From the NCBI RefSeq assembly GCF_008107445.1, contig NZ_VSLD01000001.1:682001-746000 (forward strand): 64,000 nucleotides of DNA. The letters run 5' to 3'. Positions 9,141 through 18,203 of the stretch are shown here, one piece after another. Within the stretch, counting starts at the first letter, position 1. Every line of letters starts with the position of its first letter. The notes below the pieces were generated by a model. That model saw only the letters and a list, made by a program, of their open reading frames with translations, searched no databases and had not been told where the DNA came from. The translations under genes were made by a program, and so were the position numbers. The stretch is from Arthrobacter echini. Its GTDB lineage: Bacteria; Actinomycetota; Actinomycetes; Actinomycetales; Micrococcaceae.

Positions 9141-10142
9141 ATGCGTCTTTCCCACCCCCGTATTTCCCACCGCCCTTCGGCGCTGATCACAGCGGTGATG
9201 TGCGCATCGCTCCTCCTCGCCGGCTGCGGCTCGTCGACGGAGCAGGACACCGCGGACACAGCCGAGGAATCACCGCTCGGGGAGTATTTCGCCGCCGCCT
9301 ACGGTGGTGACGCCAGTCCGGAGGAGCAACAGAAACAATATGCGGAGGACGAGCGCGAACGGGAGGACCTGGTTGCGCAGTGCATGAAGGACGAGGGCTT
9401 CGAATACACACCGAATCTCCAGGATGCCTCGTTCATGATGTCCGACGACACGGAATGGGATCCCGAGTCCCGCGAATGGGTGGCCCAGTACGGGTACGGA
9501 ATGATCAACTACCCGGGCCGCGAAGAAATGGAATCGGGGAACCAGGACGAATACGTCGACAATAATGCCGACTATGTCGAGAGCCTGTCCGGATCCGAGC
9601 AGGAAGCCTTCTACGAGGCGTTGCACGGTCCCGTTCCCGACGAGGAGGACATGCCCGTCGAGGGCGAGTCGATGGAGTACGACTGGGAGGCCGCGGGGTG
9701 TTACGGCTGGGCAGAGCACGAGCGCAGCGGTGAGGACCCCATGATGTCCGATGAGCACAAGGCGCTGATGGACGACATGAACACGCTGTGGGAAAGCACG
9801 ATGGACGCCCCGGAACTCGCCGAACTCGATGCCGCCTGGGCCTCCTGCATGGCCGATGCCGGCCGCCCCGGCTTCGCTACCCAGGCAGACGCGCAGAACA
9901 GCATCAACGAGGAGATGAACGAGCTGTACGGGGAGGGCACCGGCGACGGACCGGACGAAGCGAAGATGGCCGAGGCGGGAGAGAAGGAGATCGAGCTCGC
10001 GCTCGCAGATCTGGACTGCCGTGAGAAGACGGATTACCGGGCCGCCGCCCTGCAGGTGAACAACGAGCAGGAGCAGCAGTTCGTCGATGACCACAAGGCA
10101 CAGCTCGAAGCGTTCAAGGCAGATCTCGAGCAGGGGCGCTGA
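9141..10142 (+). CDS. Acidic Cys-motif lipoprotein of a MacAB-like export operon
   Basis: 333 residues with a type II signal peptide; lipobox LLAGC puts the lipidated Cys at about 29. The mature part is very acidic (Asp/Glu-rich). Four further cysteines lie at about 81, 187, 236 and 293, with two related blocks QCMKDEGFEYTP and SCMADAGRPGF, suggesting an internal duplication. It is the first gene of an operon: its TGA is directly followed by the GTG of the membrane-fusion protein, then the ABC ATPase and permease. It is probably surface-anchored and acts with that transporter, as substrate binder or accessory; no function is established. GAGGAAAC precedes the ATG. Confidence 0.75.
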   Translation: MRLSHPRISHRPSALITAVMCASLLLAGCGSSTEQDTADTAEESPLGEYFAAAYGGDASPEEQQKQYAEDEREREDLVAQCMKDEGFEYTPNLQDASFMMSDDTEWDPESREWVAQYGYGMINYPGREEMESGNQDEYVDNNADYVESLSGSEQEAFYEALHGPVPDEEDMPVEGESMEYDWEAAGCYGWAEHERSGEDPMMSDEHKALMDDMNTLWESTMDAPELAELDAAWASCMADAGRPGFATQADAQNSINEEMNELYGEGTGDGPDEAKMAEAGEKEIELALADLDCREKTDYRAAALQVNNEQEQQFVDDHKAQLEAFKADLEQGR

Positions 10143-11855
10143 GTGCGGCGCTTCCGACGTGATCAGCCGGACAGTCGCTCGGACGATTCCGACGAACGCA
10201 CGGAGGACATCGGGCTGGAGAAGCTCGCGGCTCTGCAGGAGTCCACGGATCCGGAACAGCCGACCTGGAGCCCCGGCGGCTCCGCCCCGAACGTGATGCT
10301 CGCCGACGAAGCCGATGCGGTTGACGGGACGACCGGCGAGGAGCAGCCCCGCAGGCGCGCACCGTTCCTGGCGGGAGGAACGGCCGTCCTGCAGCGCAAT
10401 CGCACTCTGTGGATCGTCGCCCTCGCGGCAGCCCTGAGCCTCGTGGCCGGCTTGCTGCTCGGCCGGTTCATCATTTCCCCCGCCGATGCGGCCGCGAGCG
10501 CCGAACCGCCGGCGCTAGGGCTGGTCACCGTGCCCGTGGAGTACGGGCCGCTCAGCAACGACGTGACGATCCGCGGCGAGATCGCCTACTCCGACCCGGT
10601 CGAGGTGCGGATCGATGCCTCGGGCAGCGCCGGGCCGTCGGTGGTCACCGGTCAGGTGCCCGAGGAGGGGACCGAGCTCGAGGCCCTGTCCATCGCCCTG
10701 GAGGTCGCCGGGCGCCCCGTGATCGTCCTGCCGGGACAGCTACCCGCGTATCGGACGCTCCAGGTGGGCGTGTCGGGTCCGGATGTGGTGCAGTTCAAGA
10801 CCGCGATGCGGACGATGGGTCTCGATGCCGGAGACCCCGCCGACAATGTCTTCGGCGCGGATGCGGCACGGGCCGTCGGTACCCTGTACAGCCAGGCCGG
10901 CTACTCGGCACCTGAGGGCGAGGAGGGCAGCGTGGACATGGTGCTCGCCGCGGAGGAGTCGGTCCGCTCAGCGGAGCAGACGCTCCTGACGGCCCAGGGC
11001 GATCTGGCAGCGACGCCTGTCGGCGCAACGCCCGTGGAGCTCCGCGAGGCCGACAACGCGATCGCGAGTGCGCGCCGGGAACTGGATGCGGCGCAGCAGG
11101 AGAGCCCGCCGGATCCAATCCGCATTGCAGACCTCGTCGATGCGCTGGATCTCGCCGCGCTCAGGCGGCAGGAGGTCGGGGCGGATCGGACCGATGCACC
11201 CCAGCGTGCCGCCGTCGAGGCAGCGCTCCAGCAGCTCACCGGGACCCAGGAGGACCTGGCCCGTGCGCAGGAGGCGGCGCTTCCCTCCCTGCCTCCCGGC
11301 GAGGTCCTGTTCCTGACCGAGCTCCCGCGCCGCGTGGATGCCGTCACCGCGACGCGGGGATCCATTCTGGAAGGACCGGCCATGACGGTGTCGGGGGCCT
11401 CACTCGGAATGACGGGATCAGCCGCCGAGGCCGACGCACGCCTCCTGAAGGTCGATGCCGCGGCTACGTTCGAGCTGCCCGACGGCTCGCCGCACAAGGC
11501 GAAGATCACCTCGGTGGCCCCGGGCGACGGCGACTCCCAGCGCTGGGACGTCGAGCTCGTCCCGGATCCACTGACCCCCGAGCAGATCCTGGAACTGCAG
11601 GGCTCCAACGTCCGGGTCGCGATCGCGGTCGGCGCCACGGACGGCGATGTCCTGTCCGTGCCCTATGCCGCGCTGACGGCAGGACCCGGCGGACAGACGC
11701 GGGTCGAGGTCTCCGAGGGTGATCCCAGGGACGGGGACGAGAGCCCCACACGGCTCGTCACGGTCCGGAGCGGGCTCGCCACCTCGGGTGCCGTAGAGGT
11801 CACGCCGGTCGAGGGGAAGCTCTCCGAGGGAGACCTCGTGGTGGTGGGCCGGTGA
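10143..11855 (+). CDS. Periplasmic-adaptor (HlyD/MacA-like) protein with peptidoglycan-binding-like domain
   Basis: 570 residues. A cytoplasmic N-terminus of about 95 residues and one membrane helix (about 97-118) precede the extracytoplasmic part. This contains beta-barrel/lipoyl-like strands, a PG_binding_1-like segment (LQVGVSGPDVVQFK) near residue 205, and a long helical hairpin of about residues 260-380. A C-terminal membrane-proximal domain follows. This is the layout of actinobacterial MFP subunits of MacB-type ABC exporters. The GTG start abuts the lipoprotein stop; the end overlaps the ATPase gene by four bases. Confidence 0.8.
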   Translation: MRRFRRDQPDSRSDDSDERTEDIGLEKLAALQESTDPEQPTWSPGGSAPNVMLADEADAVDGTTGEEQPRRRAPFLAGGTAVLQRNRTLWIVALAAALSLVAGLLLGRFIISPADAAASAEPPALGLVTVPVEYGPLSNDVTIRGEIAYSDPVEVRIDASGSAGPSVVTGQVPEEGTELEALSIALEVAGRPVIVLPGQLPAYRTLQVGVSGPDVVQFKTAMRTMGLDAGDPADNVFGADAARAVGTLYSQAGYSAPEGEEGSVDMVLAAEESVRSAEQTLLTAQGDLAATPVGATPVELREADNAIASARRELDAAQQESPPDPIRIADLVDALDLAALRRQEVGADRTDAPQRAAVEAALQQLTGTQEDLARAQEAALPSLPPGEVLFLTELPRRVDAVTATRGSILEGPAMTVSGASLGMTGSAAEADARLLKVDAAATFELPDGSPHKAKITSVAPGDGDSQRWDVELVPDPLTPEQILELQGSNVRVAIAVGATDGDVLSVPYAALTAGPGGQTRVEVSEGDPRDGDESPTRLVTVRSGLATSGAVEVTPVEGKLSEGDLVVVGR

Positions 11856-12529
11856 GTCAGGCCCTGGTCGAGCTGCGCGATGTCACGCGGTCCTTCCCCG
11901 GACCGCCGGAGGTGCAGGCCCTCAAGGGGATCAATCTGTCAGTGAACCCCGGGGAATATGTCTCGATCGTGGGGCCCAGCGGTTCCGGCAAGTCGACCAT
12001 GCTGAACATCCTGGGCCTGCTCGACCGACCGAGCGTGGGAGAGTACCGGTTCGACGGCCACCTCACCGGCGGCCTCGACGAGGACACCCGCGCAGCCGTG
12101 CGGGCACAGCGCATCGGCTTCGTCTTCCAGGCCTTCCACCTCATGCCGCGCCGGTCGGTGCTCGAGAATGTCATGATGCCCATGCTCTACAGCGGTACCC
12201 CCCGGACGGAACGCGAGGATCGGGCCAGGGAGGCGCTCCACCGGGTAGGTCTGGGGCATCGGATCGACTTCCTTCCCGGGCTGCTCTCCGGCGGGGAGCG
12301 ACAGCGCGTCGCCGTGGCGCGCGCCGTCGTCACCCGACCGAAACTGCTGCTGGCCGACGAACCCACCGGAAATCTCGACGGGGCCACGACGGCCGGCGTC
12401 ATGGCCCTGTTCGAGGAACTCGTCACGGATGGCCTCGCCCTGATCATCATCACCCACGACCAAGCCGTCGCACGGCGCGCTCCCCAGTGCGTGCGCATCG
12501 ATGACGGACGGGCGAGCACCGACGGATGA
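11852..12529 (+). CDS. ABC transporter ATP-binding protein (MacB/LolD type)
   Basis: 225 residues with all nucleotide-binding motifs: Walker A GPSGSGKS (about 43-50), Q-loop VFQAFHLMPRRS, signature LSGGERQR, Walker B LLLADEPTGNLD and the H-loop ITHD. It belongs to the LolD/MacB clade that powers mechanotransmission-type exporters. The GTG start overlaps the preceding stop (GTGA), and the ATGA overlap with the permease shows translational coupling. Confidence 0.93.
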   Translation: MSQALVELRDVTRSFPGPPEVQALKGINLSVNPGEYVSIVGPSGSGKSTMLNILGLLDRPSVGEYRFDGHLTGGLDEDTRAAVRAQRIGFVFQAFHLMPRRSVLENVMMPMLYSGTPRTEREDRAREALHRVGLGHRIDFLPGLLSGGERQRVAVARAVVTRPKLLLADEPTGNLDGATTAGVMALFEELVTDGLALIIITHDQAVARRAPQCVRIDDGRASTDG

Positions 12530-13827
12530 CACGCTCTGCGCGCACCCCCGTGGAGCCGGTCGACGACGCCGAGGTGGTACCCGTCACCGACCTCCTCGAT
12601 CCTGTTCCGGCAGCCGACCGCTACAGCTTCGTCGATCTGCTCATCGAGGCGACGTCGGACCTGGGCACCAGACCGGCCCGGCTCCTCATGACACTCGCGG
12701 GCACCATTCTCGGCATCGGCGCCCTCGTCGCCACGATCGGCTTCGCCCAGACCACCGCCGGCCAACTCGCCCGACAGTTCGACGCCTTCGCAGCGACCCA
12801 GCTGATCGCCTCGCCGGCAACGGCGCAGACCGCCGGTGGTGACAGCGTGGCGACGACACGGCTCCCATGGGACGCCGTAGAACGGATCGAGCGACTCGCC
12901 GGCGTCGAACAGGCCGCAATGATCAGCGACGTCGATCTCGGCAGCGGCACCCTCACCGCTGTTCCGGTGAACGATCCCTCGGCACCGGCCAGCGCTCCTC
13001 CACGGCTTTTCGCTTCCTCCGCCGGTCTCGTGGACACCCTCGAAGGCCGGATCGTCCATGGGCGACTGTTCGACGACGGCCACGATCTGCGCCGCGACCG
13101 TGTAGCCGTCCTGGGCAGCCGGCTCGCGGAGCGTCTCGGCATCACCCGCGTCGATTCGCAGCCCTCCATCTTCATCGACGGACTGCCCTATGCGGTCCTC
13201 GGAGTCTTCGACGGGGTGCAGCAGCGGGCCGAGCTCCTCGACGGCGTCATCATCCCCACGGGCGCCGCCCGGGACGACTTCGGCCTCGGCGCGCCCGGCG
13301 AGGTCCAGGCCCGGATCGCTGTCGGCGCAGGCCCTCCGCTGGCGGACCAGAGTGCGCTCGCGCTCGCACCCGATGCCCCGGAGACCATCGACGTCGCGGC
13401 GCCACAGGGGCGCTCGGACCTCGCCGCCGATGTCCAGGCGGATGTCAACCTGATCTTCGTGGTCCTGTCCGTCATCGTGCTGCTCGCTGGCGGAGTCGGG
13501 ATCGCCAACGTCACCATGCTCTCGGTCATGGAACGCACTGGCGAGATCGGGTTGCGCCGGGCCATCGGAGCAACCCGCCGCCAGATCGCCTCCCAGTTCA
13601 TCGCCGAATCCGTGGTCATCGGCATCCTCGGTGGCCTCCTCGGGGCGACGGCAGGCGTTTTCGCGGTGCTCGTCATAGCCGTCTCGCAGGGATGGACGCC
13701 GGTCATCACCCCGTGGGTCGCGGGATCCGGCGTGCTGCTGGGAGCGGTCGTCGGTCTGCTCGCGGGAGGACTTCCCGCACGCAGGGCAGCCGGTGTGGAA
13801 CCGGTCACCGCCCTCCGGGGTTCATGA
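12526..13827 (+). CDS. ABC transporter permease (MacB/FtsX type)
   Basis: 433 residues: one helix near residue 55, a large extracytoplasmic MacB_PCD domain (about 75-290) and three C-terminal FtsX helices with the conserved block ERTGEIGLRRAIGATRRQI. With the adaptor, ATPase and lipoprotein it forms a tripartite-like exporter of a single-membrane bacterium, probably for peptides, antibiotics or envelope components. Its 3' end overlaps the convergent DUF4031-HD gene by six bases. Confidence 0.92.
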   Translation: MTRSARTPVEPVDDAEVVPVTDLLDPVPAADRYSFVDLLIEATSDLGTRPARLLMTLAGTILGIGALVATIGFAQTTAGQLARQFDAFAATQLIASPATAQTAGGDSVATTRLPWDAVERIERLAGVEQAAMISDVDLGSGTLTAVPVNDPSAPASAPPRLFASSAGLVDTLEGRIVHGRLFDDGHDLRRDRVAVLGSRLAERLGITRVDSQPSIFIDGLPYAVLGVFDGVQQRAELLDGVIIPTGAARDDFGLGAPGEVQARIAVGAGPPLADQSALALAPDAPETIDVAAPQGRSDLAADVQADVNLIFVVLSVIVLLAGGVGIANVTMLSVMERTGEIGLRRAIGATRRQIASQFIAESVVIGILGGLLGATAGVFAVLVIAVSQGWTPVITPWVAGSGVLLGAVVGLLAGGLPARRAAGVEPVTALRGS

Positions 13828-14718
13828 AGCCGGAGCCGCGCCGAGGGACCGGAGCTCAGCCATCAGGTTCAGGCGAGCCGCTCCCGTCCAGCGGTCCCGG
13901 GCACGCCGCGTTCGGAAGAGGGGGTCGAGCGCGAGGAGCTGCTCCAGCACCCTTGATCGGCCCTGCCTGAATGCCTCATCGGGAATATGGGCGTACTCCA
14001 GCCTCACCGCCGTGCGATACCGCTCGTACTCCTGGTCCGACCCCCCGAGGACGGCGAGATCCGCGTCGCAGAGGAGCTCGCCTGCGCGATCGCCCGGCAC
14101 CGGGTCGTGTGCACGTGTGAGGAGGATCAGGCGCTCGATCTCCTCCACTGCGGCCTCCGGGAGATGCGGCCGAAGCCGACCGCGGGCAAGGGCTGCCGAT
14201 GCCTGCTCGTCCGCCCCGGCCACTCCCTGATAGACGGCGTCGTGGAACCATGCCGCGAGGAGAATACTCTGGCGGTGTGCAGTGTCGGAGGTATCCAGGA
14301 GCTGATCGAGAGCCTCGAGGACCGCCAGCAGGTGTGACGGAGTGTGGTATTTCCGCTGAGCCTCCGCCCACCGGTCCATGAGTTCCTGCCCGAGGCTGGG
14401 GTCGGTCGGCAGGAGAGCGCTCCAGCGCGAGGAGAGGGCAGCGCGGAGCTTCGCCGGCCGTCGTCGGGCCGGGACCCGGAGCCCGCTCGCGATGAGCGCC
14501 CGGACCAGACCGGCCCCGCTGACCGGTTGGGCACCACGATCGACGAGATCGCTGTACCGGCGTGCAGGTACGTCGTAGTGGTCCTCGTCGAACGCACGGA
14601 GCGGGATGCCTGCGGCTGCTGCGAACCCGTGGAGCTCCTGGAGGGAGGACGTGGAGACGAGATGCGAGAACACCGTTCCGTGCGCAGGCCAGGACGGCGG
14701 ATCGATGAGGACAGCCAT
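13822..14718 (-). CDS. DUF4031 - HD-domain phosphohydrolase fusion
   Basis: 298 residues. Residues 1-85 match DUF4031 (MAVLIDPPSWPAHG, FDEDHYDVP). Residues 95-290 look like the HD-type predicted metal-dependent phosphohydrolases (COG4339), with YHTPSHL, AAWFHDAVY, and CDADLAVLG. A nucleotide or similar phosphomonoester is a plausible substrate, but nothing specific is visible. The start ATG 14718 is seven bases from TACACT with no ribosome-binding site, hence probably leaderless. Confidence 0.8.
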   Translation of the reverse strand: MAVLIDPPSWPAHGTVFSHLVSTSSLQELHGFAAAAGIPLRAFDEDHYDVPARRYSDLVDRGAQPVSGAGLVRALIASGLRVPARRRPAKLRAALSSRWSALLPTDPSLGQELMDRWAEAQRKYHTPSHLLAVLEALDQLLDTSDTAHRQSILLAAWFHDAVYQGVAGADEQASAALARGRLRPHLPEAAVEEIERLILLTRAHDPVPGDRAGELLCDADLAVLGGSDQEYERYRTAVRLEYAHIPDEAFRQGRSRVLEQLLALDPLFRTRRARDRWTGAARLNLMAELRSLGAAPAS

Positions 14719-14725
14719 GCTGAGC

Positions 14726-14731
14726 AGTGTA
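14726..14731 (-). promoter_or_regulatory. -10 element TACACT of the DUF4031-HD gene
   Basis: TANNNT hexamer seven bases before ATG 14718, leaderless pattern. Confidence 0.45.
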
Positions 14732-14840
14732 GGGTTCCGCGGCTCGGACCCTGTACAAAGTCGTCGGAGGGTGGCATCCTCCGAAGTGATCCACATCACC
14801 CGTGCGGTCCGGTGGCCGCTCCGATTCCGAGGGAGCCGAC

Positions 14841-15932
14841 ATGACAGCCGCAGGAACCACCCTTCTCGCCATAGGTACCAAGAAGGGCCTGTGGCTCGCC
14901 GCGAGCTCCGACCGCGAGAGCTGGACCCTGAGCGAACCGAAGTTCCTCATGGAGGAGATCGCGAGCATCGGCATCGACACCCGCGGATCCCGCACGAGGT
15001 TGTTCGTGGGCCGGATGTCGTGGCACTTCGGTCCCTGCATCGCGCACTCCGACGATCTCGGTGAGACCTGGACGGAGCCGCAGGAGGGCAGTATCCGGTT
15101 CGGCGCCGACGACGGCGAGGCGCTCGAACGGATCTGGCAGATCCAGCCCGACTCGGAGGACCGGCCCGGCGTCGTCTGGGCCGGTTGCCAACCGATCTCC
15201 GTCTGGAAGTCCGTTGACCACGGCCAGACCTTCGAACTCAACCGGGGGCTCTGGGACCACCCGCACCGCACCGAATGGGGTGCGGGCTTCGGTGGGGCCG
15301 CCGCCCATACGGTGTTGCCGAGCCCGGCGGACGAGACCATACACGTGGCGATGAGTACAGGAGGCGTCTATCGCTCCGATGACGGCGGGGCGTCGTGGCA
15401 ACCGCGCAACAGCGGGATCAGCGCCTATTTCATGCCGGATCCGGACCCCGAATTCGGTCAGTGCGTGCACAGGGTGGCACGCGACGTGGACCCCGACCAC
15501 CTCTTCGCGCAGAACCACCACGGAGTGTACCGGTCCATGGACCGCGGGGACTCCTGGCAATCCATCGCCGCCGGCCTGCCGGCCGATTTCGGCTTCGTGA
15601 TGCTCTCCCACCCGCACAGGAGCGGGACCGCCTGGGTCATCCCCCTCAAGGCCGACGGCGAGCGGATCCCGCCCGACGGCCGACTCATGGTGCACCGGAC
15701 GGAGGACAGCGGGACCACCTGGCAGGCGACCGACGCCGGACTTCCGGCCGCCGACTACAACGCCGTGCTTCGCGACGCCGCCTGCGTGGACACCGCACCG
15801 ACCCCAGGTGTCTATTTCGGGACCCGGGGCGGGGCGGTCTACGCCAGCATGGACGAGGGCCGCTCCTTCCGTGAGGTGGCGAGCCATCTGCCGGACGTCC
15901 TGTCGGTCCGGGCCGCCGTCGTTCCCGCCTGA
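14841..15932 (+). CDS. BNR/WD40-like beta-propeller protein (sialidase/VPS10-type repeats)
   Basis: 363 residues starting at ATG 14841 with GGGAG upstream. Repeated Asp-box motifs are visible: SDDLGETW, SVDHGQTF, SDDGGASW, SMDRGDSW, TEDSGTTW and SMDEGRSF. They predict a six- to seven-bladed propeller. No signal peptide is seen, so it should be cytoplasmic, and no sialidase catalytic set is recognised. It is followed 13 bp later by a MoaD/ThiS-like gene, so the two are probably co-transcribed and may work together. Confidence 0.85.
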   Translation: MTAAGTTLLAIGTKKGLWLAASSDRESWTLSEPKFLMEEIASIGIDTRGSRTRLFVGRMSWHFGPCIAHSDDLGETWTEPQEGSIRFGADDGEALERIWQIQPDSEDRPGVVWAGCQPISVWKSVDHGQTFELNRGLWDHPHRTEWGAGFGGAAAHTVLPSPADETIHVAMSTGGVYRSDDGGASWQPRNSGISAYFMPDPDPEFGQCVHRVARDVDPDHLFAQNHHGVYRSMDRGDSWQSIAAGLPADFGFVMLSHPHRSGTAWVIPLKADGERIPPDGRLMVHRTEDSGTTWQATDAGLPAADYNAVLRDAACVDTAPTPGVYFGTRGGAVYASMDEGRSFREVASHLPDVLSVRAAVVPA

Positions 15933-15945
15933 CCGGTCGCCCGGA

Positions 15946-16233
15946 ATGCCCGCGGTCACCGTCCTGATCCCCACCCTCCTCCGCCCCTACCTGGACGGGC
16001 GGAGCGAGATCGGCGTCGACCTGCCGGCCCGGGGCGACCTCTCGTCCGTCCTGGACACACTCTGCGAGGGACGCCCGCTCCTCGAGCAGCGGATCCGTGC
16101 GGAGACGGGTGCGCTGCGGCGCTATGTGAACATCTTCGTGGACGGTGAGGACGTCCGTCGTCTGGGCGGCCTGGACACGGAGGTGCTCCCGGGTGCAACA
16201 GTCATGATCATCCAGTCTGTGGCCGGAGGTTGA
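15946..16233 (+). CDS. MoaD/ThiS-family ubiquitin-like protein
   Basis: 95 residues, a beta-grasp protein ending in the diagnostic C-terminal Gly-Gly (SVAGG), which can be adenylated and thiocarboxylated. The pattern VTVLIPTLLRPYL then VNIFVDGEDVR then VLPGATVMII fits MoaD/ThiS sulfur carriers. No MoaE, ThiG or MoeB gene is nearby; the partner is instead the upstream propeller gene. A role as a sulfur carrier or protein modifier is inferred. Its 3' end is convergent with the lipoprotein gene, 18 bp away. Confidence 0.82.
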   Translation: MPAVTVLIPTLLRPYLDGRSEIGVDLPARGDLSSVLDTLCEGRPLLEQRIRAETGALRRYVNIFVDGEDVRRLGGLDTEVLPGATVMIIQSVAGG

Positions 16234-16251
16234 GCGTCGGCAGGACGAGAG

Positions 16252-18045
16252 CTACTGGTAGGTCACGAGCCAGGGCTTCGGAGTCACGGTCGTATAGGTC
16301 TGCTCGGGGCTGAGGGTCGGTTTGTCCTCGTCGTAGAAGTTCTTCCACGAGGGCCAGATCCCCTCCGGCATGTTGGCCTGCAGGACCGACCACGTGTTCA
16401 GCTTCTCCCCCGGCGTCCCGTGCCCGTCGGCATGGAGTGTGAAGGCCAGCTCGCTGTGCGAGGTATCGAGCTTTTCGCGCCCGTCGATCATGTCCAGCCG
16501 GAACTGGTGGACCATCATGACCTTCTGCGGGAGATCGTTCTCGCGCGTCAGGTCCGCCAGCCAGGCCGACGTGGTGTTGATCTCCTCCGCATCGACGGAT
16601 CCGATCTGCTGAAGCGGGAGCTGGCCCGGGGCAAGCCTCCACTCGGGGTCGAGCGCCAGCCCCACCGTGGGACGCTCGAGCAGTTCCTCGTAGAGCTTCA
16701 CCTGGGAGAGGAAGTCCGTGCGGCCCGACTGGAAGTCGAGCACCACGTAGACCCCCGCCTCCTCGGCGGCGTCGACCCAGGGGATCAGGTCCTCGATCGC
16801 CGTCTCGCTGGAATAGTCGCCGTCGTCCCCTGCATCCGCGCTGGCCACTGTGGTGATCAGATCGATGGCCGGGATCACGGGTTCGTCGCTGAACGGCTGG
16901 TACTGCGCGGCCAGCTCCTTGACCCTGACCATGGCGGCTTTGCTGTCCTGCTCTCCCAGTGCGCCGAGGTACGGGCCGTCAGGGTGTCCGTAGAGCGCCA
17001 CCATGCGCCTACCCGGGAAAACGGTCTGGCCGCCGCCGGGTAGTTCGATGCCGGTAGCCGCCACGCTCACCCGGGCCGCGAACTCCGTCTCGCTGCCGAA
17101 CTCGTCACCCACCGCGTAGACCGCCGTGTCGGCGTGCTCGCCGACGGCGTCGACCGAGGCCGAGGTTGCACGGGGATCGCCCTCGGCGAGGATGCGCACA
17201 TCCGCTCCCGCCGCTCGCGCCGTTGCCAGGGACGCGGGATCCGAGGCTGCAGTGGCCAGGACGAGGGCGGCGGCGTCCTCCTCCGGCGCCTCGAAGTCGG
17301 GCAGGTCCTCGGCGGTCGCCTGCTCCGCGAGATCGGGGCCGGCGGACGACGCCCCCGAGGTCGGCCCGGTCGGTGCGGGGCCGGACGGCGCCGGAGCGGC
17401 CGGTGCGGCACCGGACGGAGCGCTCTCCGGGGACGGTGGAGGTGTGAGCTCCAGCAGCTGCAGGTCCTCGCTCTCCAGCCCGGTGACAGTACGGACGAGA
17501 TCCGCGGGCTCCACCGGCGTTGGCTCCGCCGTCACGCCGATCACGGACGAGAAGCCCTCGGCCGCCGTGGGCCCCGCGAGCAGGTCACGTGCCTGCCCCA
17601 GCGCGGTCCAGTCGGCAGTGGGGTCGCCGTAACCGACGATGCTGTCCACGCCGAGTCGGTCCAGCTCCGCGGTGACGTCGGCGATCCCCGACTCTCCCGG
17701 CCCGACGACCAGCAGTGGCACCCGGAGGCCCACGGCGGCACTCGCGGCAGGTCCGAGATCCGTAGCAGGCAGCGAGGCGTCCGCGTCCTCCGTCAGGACG
17801 ACCGCCACCGGGCTGCGGTCGAAGAGTGCGCGGCTCGTCGCGAGTGAGAGCTCACCGGTGGAGCCACGGAGCACGAGGCGCTGGGACGCATCATCGGCGG
17901 AGAGGACCACATCGGCGTCCTGCTGCTCCTCGGTCTCGACGGCGTCCGGCGAGGGCGGCTCGGAATCCGAGCATCCGGAGACCGCCACGAGTCCGACGAG
18001 GGTGAGTCCGGCGAGGGTTCGCCTGCTGCGGGAGGAGATGGTCAT
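16252..18045 (-). CDS. Large lipoprotein with C-terminal hydrolase-like (TIM-barrel-like) domain
   Basis: 597 residues. A type II signal peptide with lipobox VSGC lies at about residue 26. The N-terminal half is Ala/Val-rich with alternating strand-helix segments resembling cell-wall-binding repeat proteins (VVGPGESGIADV, DSIVGYGDP), then a Pro/Ala/Ser linker. The C-terminal half has YVVLDFQSGRTDF, VGLALDPEWRL and FTLHADGHG, suggesting a glycoside-hydrolase-like barrel with acidic catalytic candidates. The real activity is unknown. ATG 18045 follows AGCAGG; a longer upstream reading lacks a signal peptide. Confidence 0.65.
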   Translation of the reverse strand: MTISSRSRRTLAGLTLVGLVAVSGCSDSEPPSPDAVETEEQQDADVVLSADDASQRLVLRGSTGELSLATSRALFDRSPVAVVLTEDADASLPATDLGPAASAAVGLRVPLLVVGPGESGIADVTAELDRLGVDSIVGYGDPTADWTALGQARDLLAGPTAAEGFSSVIGVTAEPTPVEPADLVRTVTGLESEDLQLLELTPPPSPESAPSGAAPAAPAPSGPAPTGPTSGASSAGPDLAEQATAEDLPDFEAPEEDAAALVLATAASDPASLATARAAGADVRILAEGDPRATSASVDAVGEHADTAVYAVGDEFGSETEFAARVSVAATGIELPGGGQTVFPGRRMVALYGHPDGPYLGALGEQDSKAAMVRVKELAAQYQPFSDEPVIPAIDLITTVASADAGDDGDYSSETAIEDLIPWVDAAEEAGVYVVLDFQSGRTDFLSQVKLYEELLERPTVGLALDPEWRLAPGQLPLQQIGSVDAEEINTTSAWLADLTRENDLPQKVMMVHQFRLDMIDGREKLDTSHSELAFTLHADGHGTPGEKLNTWSVLQANMPEGIWPSWKNFYDEDKPTLSPEQTYTTVTPKPWLVTYQ

Positions 18046-18203
18046 CGCCTGCTTTCGTGAAGGGGATCTGACATCGAGGGTACGCGGATACCCGCCGGGT
18101 TCGGCGCCTGAGTCCGGGCGGCCCGCGGCTCCGGCGCCGACCGGACGGACATCAACCGCCCCGCACTTGGGAAGACACACCCGTACTCGTGGTTGCATCG
18201 GAG

